64,000 bases of DNA from Paludibacterium sp. B53371 (GTDB lineage: Bacteria; Pseudomonadota; Gammaproteobacteria; Burkholderiales; Chromobacteriaceae), in assembly GCF_018802765.1 (NCBI RefSeq), contig NZ_CP069163.1, positions 2,304,311-2,368,310 of the forward strand. The letters are read 5' to 3'. Under the pieces are notes generated by a model. That model was not told the DNA's origin and did not search any database. It saw only the letters and a program-made list of their open reading frames with translations. The position numbers and the translations under genes are program-made. Below are positions 30,783 through 42,939 of the stretch, in pieces (position 1 is the first letter of the stretch; every line of letters starts with the position of its first letter).

Positions 30783-30811
30783 TTGACACCATACTAGCTT
30801 ATAGGTATAGT
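30783..30811 (+). promoter_or_regulatory. Promoter of the third tRNA-Leu gene
   Basis: TTGACA (30783-30788) and TATAGT (30806-30811) are spaced by exactly 17 bases. The start would be near 30818, 27 bases before the tRNA. It faces away from pncB. Confidence 0.88.
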
Positions 30812-30844
30812 GACCCTCCTCGGTTGCAGACATGTCTGCACCAG

Positions 30845-30931
30845 GCCCAGGTGGCGGAATTGGTAGACGCACTAGGTTCAGGTCCTAGCGGTGGCAACAC
30901 TGTGGAAGTTCGAGTCTTCTCCTGGGCACCA
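30845..30931 (+). tRNA. tRNA-Leu(CAG), copy 3
   Basis: Identical to the two copies at 28.1-28.3 kb over all 87 bases, anticodon CAG at 30879-30881, CCA encoded. It has its own promoter and terminator. Confidence 0.96.
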
Positions 30932-30940
30932 GATTACAAA

Positions 30941-30970
30941 AACCCGTTGAGCACGCTCAACGGGTTTTTT
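30941..30970 (+). terminator. Intrinsic terminator of the third tRNA-Leu gene
   Basis: AACCCGTTGAGC pairs with GCTCAACGGGTT and is followed by T residues to 30970. Confidence 0.92.
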
Positions 30971-30975
30971 CATTT

Positions 30976-31030
30976 CGGGGTCAGGTCTTTCATTGTGCAT
31001 GCGGAATGCAAAATGAAAGACCTGACCCCG
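30976..31030. repeat. 55-bp REP-like palindrome
   Basis: CGGGGTCAGGTCTTTCATT (30976-30994) is the exact reverse complement of bases 31012-31030. The 17-base centre also folds, TGCAT against ATGCA around GCGGA, so the whole element is one near-continuous hairpin with a single mismatch. It sits between the tRNA-Leu and purA terminators. The look and position fit a REP/RAYT-type or IS200-related repeat; no transposase is nearby. Confidence 0.8.
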
Positions 31031-31034
31031 TCCG

Positions 31035-31068
31035 AAAAAAAACCCCGATGCTGGCATCGGGGTTTTTT
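31035..31068. terminator. Bidirectional terminator after purA
   Basis: CCCCGATG and CATCGGGG pair around CTGG; eight A residues lie on the left and six T residues on the right, so it can work on both strands. It ends the purA transcript 14 bases after the stop. Confidence 0.93.
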
Positions 31069-31081
31069 GTCTCTGCCGGTC

Positions 31082-33564
<2,483 letters not shown>

Positions 33565-33581
33565 AGTGATCTGAAACACAA

Positions 33582-33609
33582 TAAAAGGCGGGACGCTGGG
33601 ACCCGCCTT
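33582..33609 (-). terminator. Terminator or attenuator hairpin just before hisZ
   Basis: On the minus strand AAGGCGGG pairs with CCCGCCTT, followed by TTTTATT. It lies only 17 bases before the hisZ start and more than 200 bases after hflX, so it may end the hfq-hflX transcript or act as an attenuator in the hisZ leader. Confidence 0.65.
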
Positions 33610-33822
33610 GTTTGCCGGGACGCACGACGACCTGGGGTCTGACGTGGCGGTACCGGGAATGAATGTCTGGTTGCAGCCAACCCTGGATGAGGGTTTATTG
33701 GCCTGAGCCGGCAACGACAAGCGTCGCGGCTTCTGTGAATGACGTGGACGCAAAAACGTCCACGCTCTTCAGGCAGTATTCTACGCGCATCTCGCAGAAT
33801 ATGCTCATATAAAAACAAAACA

Positions 33823-34977
33823 TTACTGCCAGGACAGATCTTCGTCCTGTGTTTCGCCGGCCATTTCTGCCGGTGCAAAGCGCTCTGCCAGGGCGGTACG
33901 CAGCAAATCCAGACCGGCGCCGGTCAGCGCCGAAACGCGCACAGCGACCGGCAAACCGTCCGCATCCCGCTCTATACCGGGCTCCTGGCCCTTCAGATCG
34001 ATCTTGTTCCAGACGATCAGCTGCGGTACATCGGCGGCACCAATTTCCTGCAGCACCTTGTCGACTTCTTCGATTTGCATGTCGCGCATCGGATTGGCAG
34101 CGTCTACAACATGCAACAACATGTCAGCCTGAACCGTTTCTTCCAGGGTGGCACGGAAGGCGGCAACCAGGGTGTGGGGCAGATTGCGGATGAAGCCGAC
34201 AGTATCGGACAGCACCAGCGACAGCTCGGGATTCAGGTACAGCTTGCGACTGGTGGTATCCAGTGTGGCAAACAGCTGGTCAGCCGCGTAGCTGCGCGCC
34301 TTGGTCAGGCTGTTGAACAGTGTCGACTTGCCGGCATTGGTATAACCGACAATGGACAGCGAGGCGATGCCGGAGCGCTGACGCCCGCGACGCTGGGTAT
34401 GGCGCTGACGTTCAACATGCTTCAGACGATCCTTGAGCAGCTTGACGCGATTGCCCAGCAAGCGACGGTCGGTTTCCAGCTGGGTTTCACCCGGTCCGCG
34501 CAGGCCAATCCCCCCCTTCTGACGTTCAAGGTGGGTCCAGCCGCGCACCAGGCGCGTTGCCAGGTGCGACAGCTGAGCCAGTTCGACCTGCAACTTGCCC
34601 TCGTGGCTGCGTGCCCGCTGGGCAAAGATGTCCAGAATCAGGCTGGTACGATCAATCACGCGGCACTGCAACTGGCGTTCGAGGTTACGTTCCTGGGCCG
34701 GCGACAACTGATGGTTGAAGATCACCACGTTGGCAGCACAGCTGCGCACCACGGCAGCGATCTCCTCGACCTTGCCCTTGCCGGCGAACAGCGCGGCATC
34801 GGGGCGCTGCCGCTTGGCGGTCACGGTCTCGGCCACTTCCACGCCTGCACTGGTGACCAGCTCCACACACTCGGCAACATCCTCGGCAAAATCCGGCGTG
34901 CCAAAATCCAGACACACCAGAACAGCCCTGTCACCCACTTCCGGACGATCAAACACGTTCAACTTGCCTTCTGACAA
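33823..34977 (-). CDS. hflX: Ribosome-associated GTPase HflX
   Basis: A 384-residue GTPase that splits stalled ribosomes, notably in heat stress. The N-terminal domain (1-190) contains NHQLSPAQERNLER and the coiled GPGETQLETDRR helix; the G domain has GYTNAGKSTLFN (G1), DTVGFIRNLPHTL (G3) and NKIDL (G4). It follows hfq on the same strand, the usual hfq-hflX order, with a terminator-like hairpin in between. A short variable C-terminal part follows the G domain. Confidence 0.95.
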   Translation of the reverse strand: MSEGKLNVFDRPEVGDRAVLVCLDFGTPDFAEDVAECVELVTSAGVEVAETVTAKRQRPDAALFAGKGKVEEIAAVVRSCAANVVIFNHQLSPAQERNLERQLQCRVIDRTSLILDIFAQRARSHEGKLQVELAQLSHLATRLVRGWTHLERQKGGIGLRGPGETQLETDRRLLGNRVKLLKDRLKHVERQRHTQRRGRQRSGIASLSIVGYTNAGKSTLFNSLTKARSYAADQLFATLDTTSRKLYLNPELSLVLSDTVGFIRNLPHTLVAAFRATLEETVQADMLLHVVDAANPMRDMQIEEVDKVLQEIGAADVPQLIVWNKIDLKGQEPGIERDADGLPVAVRVSALTGAGLDLLRTALAERFAPAEMAGETQDEDLSWQ

Positions 34978-34978
34978 T

Positions 34979-35027
34979 TAAAAAGGGCCAACGCCACACT
35001 CCCTGCGGAGTACGGAGCGCCGGCCCC
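34979..35027 (-). terminator. Hairpin between hfq and hflX
   Basis: On the minus strand the arms GGGCC and GGCCC enclose an inner stem ACTCC-CTGC-GGAGT and are followed by TTTTTAATT. It can end the hfq message with partial read-through into hflX. The outer arm contains mismatches, so strength is uncertain. Confidence 0.55.
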
Positions 35028-35044
35028 AGGCCTGGAGAGGAAGA

Positions 35045-35305
35045 TTACTCTTCGCTCTGATCCAGTTTCTGTGCAGTGTAATGCTCGTGCGGGATGTTCA
35101 CCGGACGGGCAGGCACCACAGTGGAGATGGCATGCTTGTACACCATCTGCGTCACGGTGTTCTTCAGCAGAACCACATACTGATCAAAAGACTCAATCTG
35201 CCCCTGCAGCTTGATACCATTTACCAGATAGATGGAAACCGGGACATGTTCCTTGCGCAGAGTATTCAGGAACGGGTCTTGTAACATTTGCCCTTTTGAG
35301 CTCAT
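35045..35305 (-). CDS. hfq: RNA chaperone Hfq
   Basis: The 86-residue Sm-like protein forms a hexamer that pairs small RNAs with mRNAs. Sm1 covers residues 14-45 ([27 protein letters not shown]) and Sm2 has the diagnostic YKHAIST near residue 56. The C-terminal tail is short and acidic (DQSEE), unlike the long tail of E. coli Hfq but common in betaproteobacteria. GGAGAA precedes the ATG. Confidence 0.97.
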   Translation of the reverse strand: MSSKGQMLQDPFLNTLRKEHVPVSIYLVNGIKLQGQIESFDQYVVLLKNTVTQMVYKHAISTVVPARPVNIPHEHYTAQKLDQSEE

Positions 35306-35380
35306 TCGTTATTCTCCGAAACGTCGATTGTTTTAATGATTGACTGCCAAGCCCGGCTACACGCTTACGTTTTAGCAGAA

Positions 35381-35389
35381 ATCATACCA
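35381..35389 (-). promoter_or_regulatory. Extended -10 promoter before hfq
   Basis: TGGTATGAT on the minus strand fits an extended -10 box (TGnTATnnT). A start near 35374 would give a leader of about 69 bases. The -35 region would lie in the end of der and is not consensus. Confidence 0.4.
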
Positions 35390-35394
35390 GTGTA

Positions 35395-36813
35395 CTATTT
35401 TTTCACGTCTTTCATACGCTTATCGCGCGCCTTCTTTTCTGCCACCTTGGTTTTGTACTTTGCCAACGGGGACAGCTTGGGCTTGTGCTTGGCATCTTCC
35501 TTGTCGAAAGGATTGTCGCCGGTCTTGTACTGCACGCGCAGCGGGGTGCCCTGCAGTTTGAACACCTTGCGGAAGGTATGTTCCAGATAGCGGGTATAAC
35601 TATCGGGGACATGCTCCAGCGCATTGCCATGCACGACGATGATCGGCGGATTCATGCCACCCTGATGGGCATAGCGCATCTTCGGCCGCACAGGTCCGAC
35701 TCGCGGCGGCGCCTGTCGTTCAATCGCCACTTCCAGCACCCGGGTCAGTTTCGGCGTGGCCAGCTTGGCCATCGCTGCCTGATAGGCTTCGTCGATCGAC
35801 TTGAACAGATCGGCGATGCCCCGCCCTTCCAGCGCAGAAATATGGTGGAACTTGGCAAAATCGAGAAAGGTCAGCTTGCGGGCGATATCCCGCTTGATCT
35901 GCTCTTTCTTTTCATTGTCCAGGTGATCCCACTTGTTGACGGCGACAACCAGGGCACGGCCGGCTTCAAGCGCAAAACCGGCGATGGTGGCATCGTGTTC
36001 GGAGATATCCTGCTGGGCATCCAGCACCAGCACGGCCACGTTGGCATCTTCGATGGCCTTCATGGTCTTGATGACCGAGAACTTCTCGACCGCCTCATTG
36101 ATCTTGGTGCGCCGGCGCACACCAGCGGTATCAATGATGGTGTAGTTGCGGCCAGATCGCTCGAAATCAATATAAATACTGTCGCGCGTGGTCCCCGGAT
36201 GGTCGAAGGCAATGACCCGCTCTTCACCGAGAATGGCGTTCACCAGGGTCGACTTGCCCACATTCGGGCGACCGATCACGGCAAATTTCGGGTGGCGGGT
36301 GTTCTCTTCCTCGACCTCGTCGGGGAAGGGTTCGAGCACGCGGTCCATCAGTTCGCGCACCCCGTCACCATGGGCCGAAGAAATAGCCCAGGGCTCGCCC
36401 AGCGCCAGCTCATGGAACTCGGCAGTGGCAATCGCCTGATTGACCCCTTCCGCCTTGTTGACCACCAGATGAACCGGACGGTCCAGCTGACGCAGGCGGT
36501 TGGCGATGATCTTGTCCTGCGGCGTGACGCCGGTACGGCCATCCACCAGGAAAACGACGGCGTCGGCTTCATCGACGGCCTGCAGGGTCTGCTTGGCCAT
36601 CTCGAACAGAATGCCCTCGTCGACCACGGGCTCGAAGCCACCGGTATCGATCACGAGATAGGGTTTGCCGCCGACGCGGCCATGGCCATAGTGGCGATCA
36701 CGGGTCAGACCCGGCTGATCGGCCACCAGGGCATCACGGCTGCGCGTCAGCCGGTTGAACAGGGTCGATTTGCCGACATTCGGGCGGCCGACCAAAGCAA
36801 CGGTTGGTTTCAT
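35395..36813 (-). CDS. der: Ribosome-assembly GTPase Der (EngA)
   Basis: The 472-residue protein has two tandem G domains: the first begins [21 protein letters not shown] and the second [18 protein letters not shown] near residue 178, each with DTGG/DTAG and NK-D motifs (NKAEG, NKWDH). A KH-like domain (about 355-440) and a very basic tail ending [13 protein letters not shown] follow. Der acts in 50S assembly. It lies 11 bases after bamB in the same operon, an order conserved widely in proteobacteria. Confidence 0.97.
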   Translation of the reverse strand: MKPTVALVGRPNVGKSTLFNRLTRSRDALVADQPGLTRDRHYGHGRVGGKPYLVIDTGGFEPVVDEGILFEMAKQTLQAVDEADAVVFLVDGRTGVTPQDKIIANRLRQLDRPVHLVVNKAEGVNQAIATAEFHELALGEPWAISSAHGDGVRELMDRVLEPFPDEVEEENTRHPKFAVIGRPNVGKSTLVNAILGEERVIAFDHPGTTRDSIYIDFERSGRNYTIIDTAGVRRRTKINEAVEKFSVIKTMKAIEDANVAVLVLDAQQDISEHDATIAGFALEAGRALVVAVNKWDHLDNEKKEQIKRDIARKLTFLDFAKFHHISALEGRGIADLFKSIDEAYQAAMAKLATPKLTRVLEVAIERQAPPRVGPVRPKMRYAHQGGMNPPIIVVHGNALEHVPDSYTRYLEHTFRKVFKLQGTPLRVQYKTGDNPFDKEDAKHKPKLSPLAKYKTKVAEKKARDKRMKDVKK

Positions 36814-36824
36814 CTAGAACTGCA

Positions 36825-37970
36825 TTATCCAAGTGACAGCATCACCAGGCGGCCATTCGGTCCCTTGACCAGAGCCGATGTGCCCAGCGATACGGGTTGC
36901 GCGGTCTGGCCGTCGGTACCGGTACCGACACGACCGACGATACTGCCGCTCTCGTTGGACAGCAGGTGCGCATAGCCTTGCGCATCCACCACCAGCACGA
37001 AGCGACCCAGCATGGCCGGACCAGACAAACCACGGAATTTGAGCGCATCCTGTTTCCAGACATTGCGCCCCGTCTGGCGATCGAACGCCAGCACCGAATC
37101 ATTTTCATCGGTGACGTAAACATTTTGAGCGTCCAGCGCAATCGCGCGGCTGGACGATACTTCGCGTGCCCAGACCAGATTGCCGCTGCGCGAATCGAAG
37201 CAGGCCACACGCCCCTGATAAGCAACGGCGCAAACCTGCTGATCGGCGAACTGCGGCCGGCTGACCACATCGGTCACGCGCTCCAGTTCGGTCGCCCCCT
37301 TCGGCGAGGCAACGACGCCCTCCCAGAGCACATTGCCGTTTTGCGCGGCGATGACCTGCATCTTGCCGCCGGACAGACCGGCCAGCAGCACATCCGACCC
37401 CGCCACGGCGGTGAGCGAGCCGGTATTGCGCACCAGCAGTTCGCCCTGGAAGTGCGGCAGCGACCACAACTGCTTGCCGTCACTGATCTGGAAACCGCTG
37501 ATACGGTCGTCGTTGGTACGCACCACGGCCACCGAACCGCTCACGACCGGTGCCTCCAGGGTGACACTGGTCAGACGTTGCTGCCACAGGGTCTTGCCGC
37601 TGGCACGATCCACCGCCAGCAGGAAACCATCGCTCGTCCCCAGCAACACGGTATTGCCGGCCACACCCGGTCCGGCCGACAGCTCGCGCTTCAGGCCCAG
37701 ACGGTTGCTCTGGCGACCGGTATCGGCATTGTAGATGCGCAGCTCGCCCTGCGGATCGGCCACCAGGACTTCCCCGCGGTCATAGGTCGGCAGGAAGCTG
37801 CCCGGTACGCCGGCAGAAGCCGACTCCGACCAGTTGACCTTCAGCGCCTGAACCTGCTGAATCGCCGCCAGCGGCGTCGGCTCGGGACGCGACGAAGACT
37901 GGAACCAGCTGGCGCAACCGCCGAGCATGGATGTGGACAACAATACCAACAGCAGACGTTGACGCATCAA
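36825..37970 (-). CDS. bamB: Outer-membrane assembly lipoprotein BamB
   Basis: The 381-residue lipoprotein has a signal peptide with lipobox LGGC (Cys 19) and then an eight-bladed beta-propeller of PQQ-like repeats, visible as recurring W/G-D-A-x-G-K text such as LAVDRASGKTLWQQRL, FQISDGKQLWSLPHF and LAFDRQTGRNVWKQD. It is a helper subunit of the BAM complex that folds outer-membrane proteins. It starts directly after the YfgM-like gene (no gap), so they are co-expressed envelope factors. Confidence 0.93.
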   Translation of the reverse strand: MMRQRLLLVLLSTSMLGGCASWFQSSSRPEPTPLAAIQQVQALKVNWSESASAGVPGSFLPTYDRGEVLVADPQGELRIYNADTGRQSNRLGLKRELSAGPGVAGNTVLLGTSDGFLLAVDRASGKTLWQQRLTSVTLEAPVVSGSVAVVRTNDDRISGFQISDGKQLWSLPHFQGELLVRNTGSLTAVAGSDVLLAGLSGGKMQVIAAQNGNVLWEGVVASPKGATELERVTDVVSRPQFADQQVCAVAYQGRVACFDSRSGNLVWAREVSSSRAIALDAQNVYVTDENDSVLAFDRQTGRNVWKQDALKFRGLSGPAMLGRFVLVVDAQGYAHLLSNESGSIVGRVGTGTDGQTAQPVSLGTSALVKGPNGRLVMLSLG

Positions 37971-38600
37971 TCAGCCTCCCAGGGCATCGAGTTTGGTCTG
38001 GATATAATCGTGATTCGGGGCATCGTTGCCCAGCTTGGCCAGGGCGGCCTTGTAGGCGTCGCGCGCCGCAGCCTTGTCGCCCTTGAGCGAGAACACATCG
38101 CCCTTGGCATCGAAGAACAGCGCATCAAAGGCGGCATCGTGCGGCTGGTTCAGCTGAACAATTGCTGCATCGTATTGCTTTTGATCCATCAGCACACTGG
38201 CCAGACGCAACTGCGCCAGGGCCACCAGCGACGGCTCCTTGGCATGAGTGGCAGCCCAGCTCAGTTGCTCGCTGGCATAGGCCAGATCATGCTTGTCGAA
38301 GCCTGCCTTGGCCGCCATCAGGGCAGCGCGGGCGGCATAGGGCGAAGCAGGATAATCCGCCTCGATGCTGGCAGTACCACGCTTGATGGCGGCCAGATCC
38401 TGCGCCCCTGCAGCCTGCTCCACCGTCGCGTAGATGGCGGCCGATGCTTCGATCTGCCGCGACTGGTAGAGGTTGTAAGCCTTGTAGCCGAGATAGCCGA
38501 CAGCCAGGCAGCCGACGCCGGCGACAATCCATTTTCCCCACTGATTCCAGAATACTTTCAGCGAATCAATCTGTTCCTGTTCCTGCAAGTCGAACGCCAT
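37971..38600 (-). CDS. yfgM: YfgM-like membrane-anchored TPR protein
   Basis: A 209-residue protein with a short cytoplasmic start (MAFDLQEQEQIDSLKVFWNQWG), one membrane helix (about residues 24-43, IVAGVGCLAVGYLGYKAYNL) and a periplasmic alanine-rich helical TPR-like domain. In E. coli YfgM works with PpiD at the SecYEG translocon. ATG 38600 has a GGGA site. It lies between hisS and bamB, the same order as in E. coli. Confidence 0.85.
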   Translation of the reverse strand: MAFDLQEQEQIDSLKVFWNQWGKWIVAGVGCLAVGYLGYKAYNLYQSRQIEASAAIYATVEQAAGAQDLAAIKRGTASIEADYPASPYAARAALMAAKAGFDKHDLAYASEQLSWAATHAKEPSLVALAQLRLASVLMDQKQYDAAIVQLNQPHDAAFDALFFDAKGDVFSLKGDKAAARDAYKAALAKLGNDAPNHDYIQTKLDALGG

Positions 38601-38613
38601 TGCGTCCCTCCCC

Positions 38614-39885
38614 TCAAACTTTGAACGCAGCGATGGCTGCCGCCACCTCTGCACAGGCCACGGTCACTTGCTCGGCCTCGTGGCGCAACGGCTTCACGAT
38701 AGCCAGACCACTGGCGATTTCGTTCTCTCCGACGATCACGGCACACAGTGCACCGCAACCATCGGCCTTTTTCATTTGCGACTTGAAACTGCCCTCGCCC
38801 AGATGCTGCATCACCGACAGACCGGCGGCACGCAACTGCTTGGCCAGCTTCATGGCATACAACGGGGCGCCTTCGCCCTGCTGCACCAGATAGACGTCGA
38901 CACCCGGCTGCGCCGGAATCAGCCCCTTCTCCTGCAGCAGCAACAGTACGCGCTCCATGCCCATGCCGAAGCCGATCCCCGGCGTCGGCTTGCCACCGAG
39001 CTCTTCGACCAGGCCATCGTAGCGGCCACCGGCGCAGACAGTACCCTGAGCGCCCAGCTCACTGGTCACCCACTCGAACACCGACAGGTTGTAGTAATCC
39101 AGCCCACGCACCAGACGCGGATTTTCCACGTAGCGGATGCCCACCGCATCGAGCATGGCCTTCCAGCCATCATAGTGCGCCCGGGAGTCCGCACCGAGGT
39201 AGTCGGTCAAACGCGGCGCGGCATCGCAGATGGCCTGCAGCGCCGGGTTCTTGGTATCCAGTACACGCAGCGGATTGGTGTAAAGACGCCGCTTGCCATC
39301 TTCATCCAGCTGGTCGACATACTGCTCGAGATAGGCGATCAGGGCCGTGCGGTGGGCACTGCGCTCTTCGCGATTTCCCAGGGTATTGATCTGCAGCTCG
39401 ACAAAATCGGCAATGCCGAGACGCTGCCACAGGTCCGCGGTCATCAGCAGGATTTCGGCATCGATATCCGGCCCCGGGAAGCCCAGCACCTCGACACCGG
39501 TCTGATGAAACTGACGGTAACGTCCCTTCTGCGGACGCTCGTGGCGGAACATCGGGCCGGCATACCACAGACGCTGGGTGGCATTGTAAAGCAGGTTGTG
39601 CTCGACGGCGGCACGCAGCACGCTGGCCGTGCCTTCCGGACGCAGGGTCAGGCTTTCGCCATTCAGACTGTCGGTAAAGGTATACATTTCCTTTTCGACA
39701 ATATCCGTCACCTCGCCGATCGAGCGCACGAACAGCGGCGTGGTTTCGAGCATCGGCGTACGGATATGCTGATAGCCATAGTCACTCAGCAGCTTGCGCA
39801 GGACGGATTCAAGATACAGCCATTGCGGAGAGTCGCTTGGCAGTACGTCGTTCATGCCGCGTACCGCCTGGATTTTTTGAGCCAT
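38614..39885 (-). CDS. hisS: Histidyl-tRNA synthetase
   Basis: The 423-residue class II synthetase starts [22 protein letters not shown]. Motif 2 lies in [26 protein letters not shown]; the histidine-specific stretches are [12 protein letters not shown] and [32 protein letters not shown] (motif 3). A C-terminal anticodon-binding domain begins near residue 325. The frame extends far upstream, but only this start fits the family. It is cotranscribed with ispG and yfgM. Confidence 0.97.
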   Translation of the reverse strand: MAQKIQAVRGMNDVLPSDSPQWLYLESVLRKLLSDYGYQHIRTPMLETTPLFVRSIGEVTDIVEKEMYTFTDSLNGESLTLRPEGTASVLRAAVEHNLLYNATQRLWYAGPMFRHERPQKGRYRQFHQTGVEVLGFPGPDIDAEILLMTADLWQRLGIADFVELQINTLGNREERSAHRTALIAYLEQYVDQLDEDGKRRLYTNPLRVLDTKNPALQAICDAAPRLTDYLGADSRAHYDGWKAMLDAVGIRYVENPRLVRGLDYYNLSVFEWVTSELGAQGTVCAGGRYDGLVEELGGKPTPGIGFGMGMERVLLLLQEKGLIPAQPGVDVYLVQQGEGAPLYAMKLAKQLRAAGLSVMQHLGEGSFKSQMKKADGCGALCAVIVGENEIASGLAIVKPLRHEAEQVTVACAEVAAAIAAFKV

Positions 39886-39925
39886 GTTATTCAGTCTTTT
39901 CCATTCACTACCGGAGCCTCGCGGC

Positions 39926-41206
39926 TCACAATTGCCTGATCGGGATCGTCTTGCCGGACGGGGCGACGGCACGGCGGCTGCCACCTTCTCCGAAGCGTGA
40001 CTGCACATATTGTTCGACGATGCGGGTAAACGCCTCGGCGATATTATCCCCCTTGAGCGTGACGTCCTTCTGGCCATCCACATACACCGGGGCCACCGGC
40101 ACCTCGCCGGTTCCCGGCAGGGAAATGCCGATATCCGCCAGTTTGGACTCACCCGGTCCGTTGACCACGCAGCCCATCACCGCCACCTTCATTTCCTCCA
40201 CCCCCGGATACTGCAGACGCCATACCGGCATCTGGGCGCGCAGATATTGCTGGATCTGCTCGGCCAGCTCCTGGAACAGCGTGCTGGTGGTGCGGCCACA
40301 ACCCGGACAGGCGGTGACCAGCGGGGTAAACGAGCGCAGCCCCATGGTCTGCAGCAGCTCTTGCGCCACCACCACCTCGCGGGTGCGGGACTCGCCCGGC
40401 GCCGGCGTCAGGGAAATGCGAATGGTGTCACCGATCCCCTCCTGCAGCAGCACGCCCAGCGCCGCGCTCGATGCGACCACCCCCTTGGTTCCCATGCCCG
40501 CCTCGGTCAGGCCGAGATGCAGCGGGAAATCACAACGTCCGGCCAGATCACGGTAAACCCGGATCAGGTCCTGGACATGGCTGACCTTGCACGACAGCAG
40601 AATCTTGTCGGCCGACAAGCCGAGATCAATGGCCTTCTCGGCACTTTCCAGCGCCGAGACGATCAAGGCCTCGCGCATCACCTGATCCGCCGGCAGCGGC
40701 TGGCTCAGACGATTGTTGGCATCCATCAGGCGGGTAGCCAGTGCGGCATCCAGACTGCCCCAGTTCACGCCGATACGCACCGGTTTGTCGTATTCAATCG
40801 CCGTGCGAATCATGTAGGCAAACTTGTCGTCACCCTTGGCACCCTTGCCCACATTGCCCGGATTGATACGGTACTTGGCCAGCGCGCGCGCGCAGTCGGG
40901 GTGATCGCGCAGCAGCCGCTCGCCATTGAAATGAAAATCGCCGACCAGCGGCACATTGCATCCCAGATCATCCAGCCGCTGGCGAATTTCTGCCACGGCA
41001 GCCGCCGCCTCGGGCGAATTGACGGTAATGCGTACGATCTCCGAGCCGGCCTCGGCCAGTTCGAACACCTGCTGCGCGGTAGCTCGGGCATCCGCGGTAT
41101 CGGTATTGGTCATCGACTGCACCACGACCGGCGCATCGGAGCCAACAAGAACATGCCCCACCCGTACCTGACGAGTGGGGCGGCGAGCAATGCTCACGCT
41201 ATCCAT
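39926..41206 (-). CDS. ispG: 4-hydroxy-3-methylbut-2-enyl diphosphate synthase IspG
   Basis: A 426-residue enzyme of the non-mevalonate isoprenoid route; it reduces methylerythritol cyclodiphosphate with a 4Fe-4S cluster. The N-terminal barrel has [12 protein letters not shown] and [17 protein letters not shown]; the cluster cysteines are in CPGCGRT and [11 protein letters not shown] near residues 300 and 345. The insert between barrel and cluster domain is normal. It follows rodZ by 17 bases. Confidence 0.96.
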   Translation of the reverse strand: MDSVSIARRPTRQVRVGHVLVGSDAPVVVQSMTNTDTADARATAQQVFELAEAGSEIVRITVNSPEAAAAVAEIRQRLDDLGCNVPLVGDFHFNGERLLRDHPDCARALAKYRINPGNVGKGAKGDDKFAYMIRTAIEYDKPVRIGVNWGSLDAALATRLMDANNRLSQPLPADQVMREALIVSALESAEKAIDLGLSADKILLSCKVSHVQDLIRVYRDLAGRCDFPLHLGLTEAGMGTKGVVASSAALGVLLQEGIGDTIRISLTPAPGESRTREVVVAQELLQTMGLRSFTPLVTACPGCGRTTSTLFQELAEQIQQYLRAQMPVWRLQYPGVEEMKVAVMGCVVNGPGESKLADIGISLPGTGEVPVAPVYVDGQKDVTLKGDNIAEAFTRIVEQYVQSRFGEGGSRRAVAPSGKTIPIRQL

Positions 41207-41223
41207 AACAAACTGCCTTGTCG

Positions 41224-42198
41224 CTATTTGAGTTCAACGTTGGCCGTTGCACCCTTGGTATGCTCGGCCAGATCAACCGCCTGACCGTTGTAGGTGAGGG
41301 TCGCCTTCTCGGCATTGCCGATCCGGACCTTGAAGGGCGGCGTCCCGCTGACTTCGCGCGGCGTGCCCGGCACGACCATCGAATACACCAGTTTCTTGCC
41401 GTCGGCATCGACCACCGCCACCCAGGACGGCTCGGTCACCGACACGGTCACCTTGCCGGCCCCCGCCGAAGCCGGGTGCACCGCACCAGGCGCCGAGGCC
41501 GCACGGGCAGCCGCCTTGCTGGCGTTCAGTTTGGCCGCGGCGCGAGCCTTGGCACGGGCGGCGGCCGCCGAAGCATCGGTCTGAGCTGGCGCGGAGGCCG
41601 GCCGGCCCTGCACGGCGGGCGCCGAAGCAGCCTTGGCCACTGCCGGCGCGGAAGCCGCCTTGGCCATCGATGCCGAAGCAGGCGCCGTGGACACCACCGG
41701 CACGGAGGCCGCTGCCGCCAGATCCGAGGCGGTCTGTGCACTGACGACCGGAGCCAGATCAGGCTGCTGCTCACCGTGATGACCAAAGATCCACAGAACG
41801 CTGGCCCCCAGCACCACACCAACCAGCCCCACAACCATCCAGGTCCCCGAATTGGCTGCGCTTTCGCGCTTTTCGGCAGACTCCTCGGCATGCTCTTCGC
41901 GCGCCAGATTGGCGACTTCGGTGGCGGCCGAGGGGAAATGCGAGTCCAGCGCCTCCATCAGCGGCGTCGGGTCGATTTCCAGAAAACGAGCATAATTGCG
42001 TACAAATCCGCGCACGAACGTGGCGCCCGGCAAGGCACCAAAATCATCGCGTTCAATGGCATCCAGCTGCCGCAGCGACAGCTTGAGTCGCTCGGCCACT
42101 TCATTCAGAGACAACCCGGCGGCTTCGCGCCCCGCACGCAGGGCACTGCCCACGCTTACCGGATCCGGCTGATTATTCTGTTCGGATTGTTGTTCCAT
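41224..42198 (-). CDS. rodZ: Cell-shape protein RodZ
   Basis: A 324-residue bitopic protein. An N-terminal HTH ([45 protein letters not shown]) binds MreB. A membrane helix lies near residues 119-140 ([19 protein letters not shown]), then a long Ala/Ser/Pro-rich linker (about 150-240) and a periplasmic DUF4115 beta domain ending in VELK. The linker is low-complexity alanine repeats. It keeps rod shape by coupling MreB filaments to the wall machinery. Confidence 0.92.
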   Translation of the reverse strand: MEQQSEQNNQPDPVSVGSALRAGREAAGLSLNEVAERLKLSLRQLDAIERDDFGALPGATFVRGFVRNYARFLEIDPTPLMEALDSHFPSAATEVANLAREEHAEESAEKRESAANSGTWMVVGLVGVVLGASVLWIFGHHGEQQPDLAPVVSAQTASDLAAAASVPVVSTAPASASMAKAASAPAVAKAASAPAVQGRPASAPAQTDASAAAARAKARAAAKLNASKAAARAASAPGAVHPASAGAGKVTVSVTEPSWVAVVDADGKKLVYSMVVPGTPREVSGTPPFKVRIGNAEKATLTYNGQAVDLAEHTKGATANVELK

Positions 42199-42201
42199 CC
42201 A

Positions 42202-42939
42202 TCAGATCCCGCTCAACAACTGCTGTGTTTCCCTGGAGTCCGGAAAGCGAGTCTGCAACTCGCCAGAGAACGCCTCTTCCCGGACACGATCCCCGGACAG
42301 CCTAGCCACGCGCACTCCCAGCAGGAGGTCATCGGCATTCAGCGGCCCGGCATGCTCAATCAGACGGCCAAAGTAATAAGACGCTAGTGTGACGCTCCCC
42401 TGGTTGGTATACAAGGCCGCCAGCTGCCTCAGCGCCGGCGGGAAGGCCGGCCTGAGCTGCAGGGCAGACAGCCAGTGTTCAATCGCCTGCGAAGCCTGAC
42501 CTGCCGACAGGCTGCAGCGCCCCAAATTCAAATAAGCCGACTCGCGCGCCTCATAGCGCGGATCCAGCAAGGCCCGCTTCAGGTGCACCACCCCCTCGTC
42601 CACCCGGGCGCGCTGACACAAGAACAGACCGAAATTATTGTTTGCCTCGCCATTGTCCGGCGCCAGATGCAAGGCCCGGCGATAGTCCTGCTCGGCCGCT
42701 TCGTCCTGAGACAAGGCCGCCCGGACATGCGCCCGCGCCAGCCAGGCCGGCGCAAAGGCTTCACCGGCATCGACGGCTCGCCCTGCCGCATCGAGCGCCA
42801 GCGCCAGCTGATCTGCCTTTGCATACTCAAAAGCCAGCTGGGCATGCACGGAGGCTAACTCATGTGACGGTGAGGTGGCAAATGCCCCGACAGAAAAAAC
42901 CATCGGCAACAGCGCCTTTTCCCACCGGTATTTTTTCAC
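42202..42939 (-). CDS. pilW: Type IV pilus biogenesis/stability protein PilW (PilF) with TPR repeats
   Basis: The protein of about 245 residues has a signal peptide ([20 protein letters not shown]) followed by TPR units such as [22 protein letters not shown] and [25 protein letters not shown]. The match is to PilF/PilW, the pilotin-like factor for PilQ secretin assembly. The start is a GTG at 42939 that overlaps the rlmN stop (GTGA) with GGAG 9 bases before; the ATG at 42969 would spoil the signal peptide. I see no lipobox, unlike typical PilF. Confidence 0.82.
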   Translation of the reverse strand: MKKYRWEKALLPMVFSVGAFATSPSHELASVHAQLAFEYAKADQLALALDAAGRAVDAGEAFAPAWLARAHVRAALSQDEAAEQDYRRALHLAPDNGEANNNFGLFLCQRARVDEGVVHLKRALLDPRYEARESAYLNLGRCSLSAGQASQAIEHWLSALQLRPAFPPALRQLAALYTNQGSVTLASYYFGRLIEHAGPLNADDLLLGVRVARLSGDRVREEAFSGELQTRFPDSRETQQLLSGI

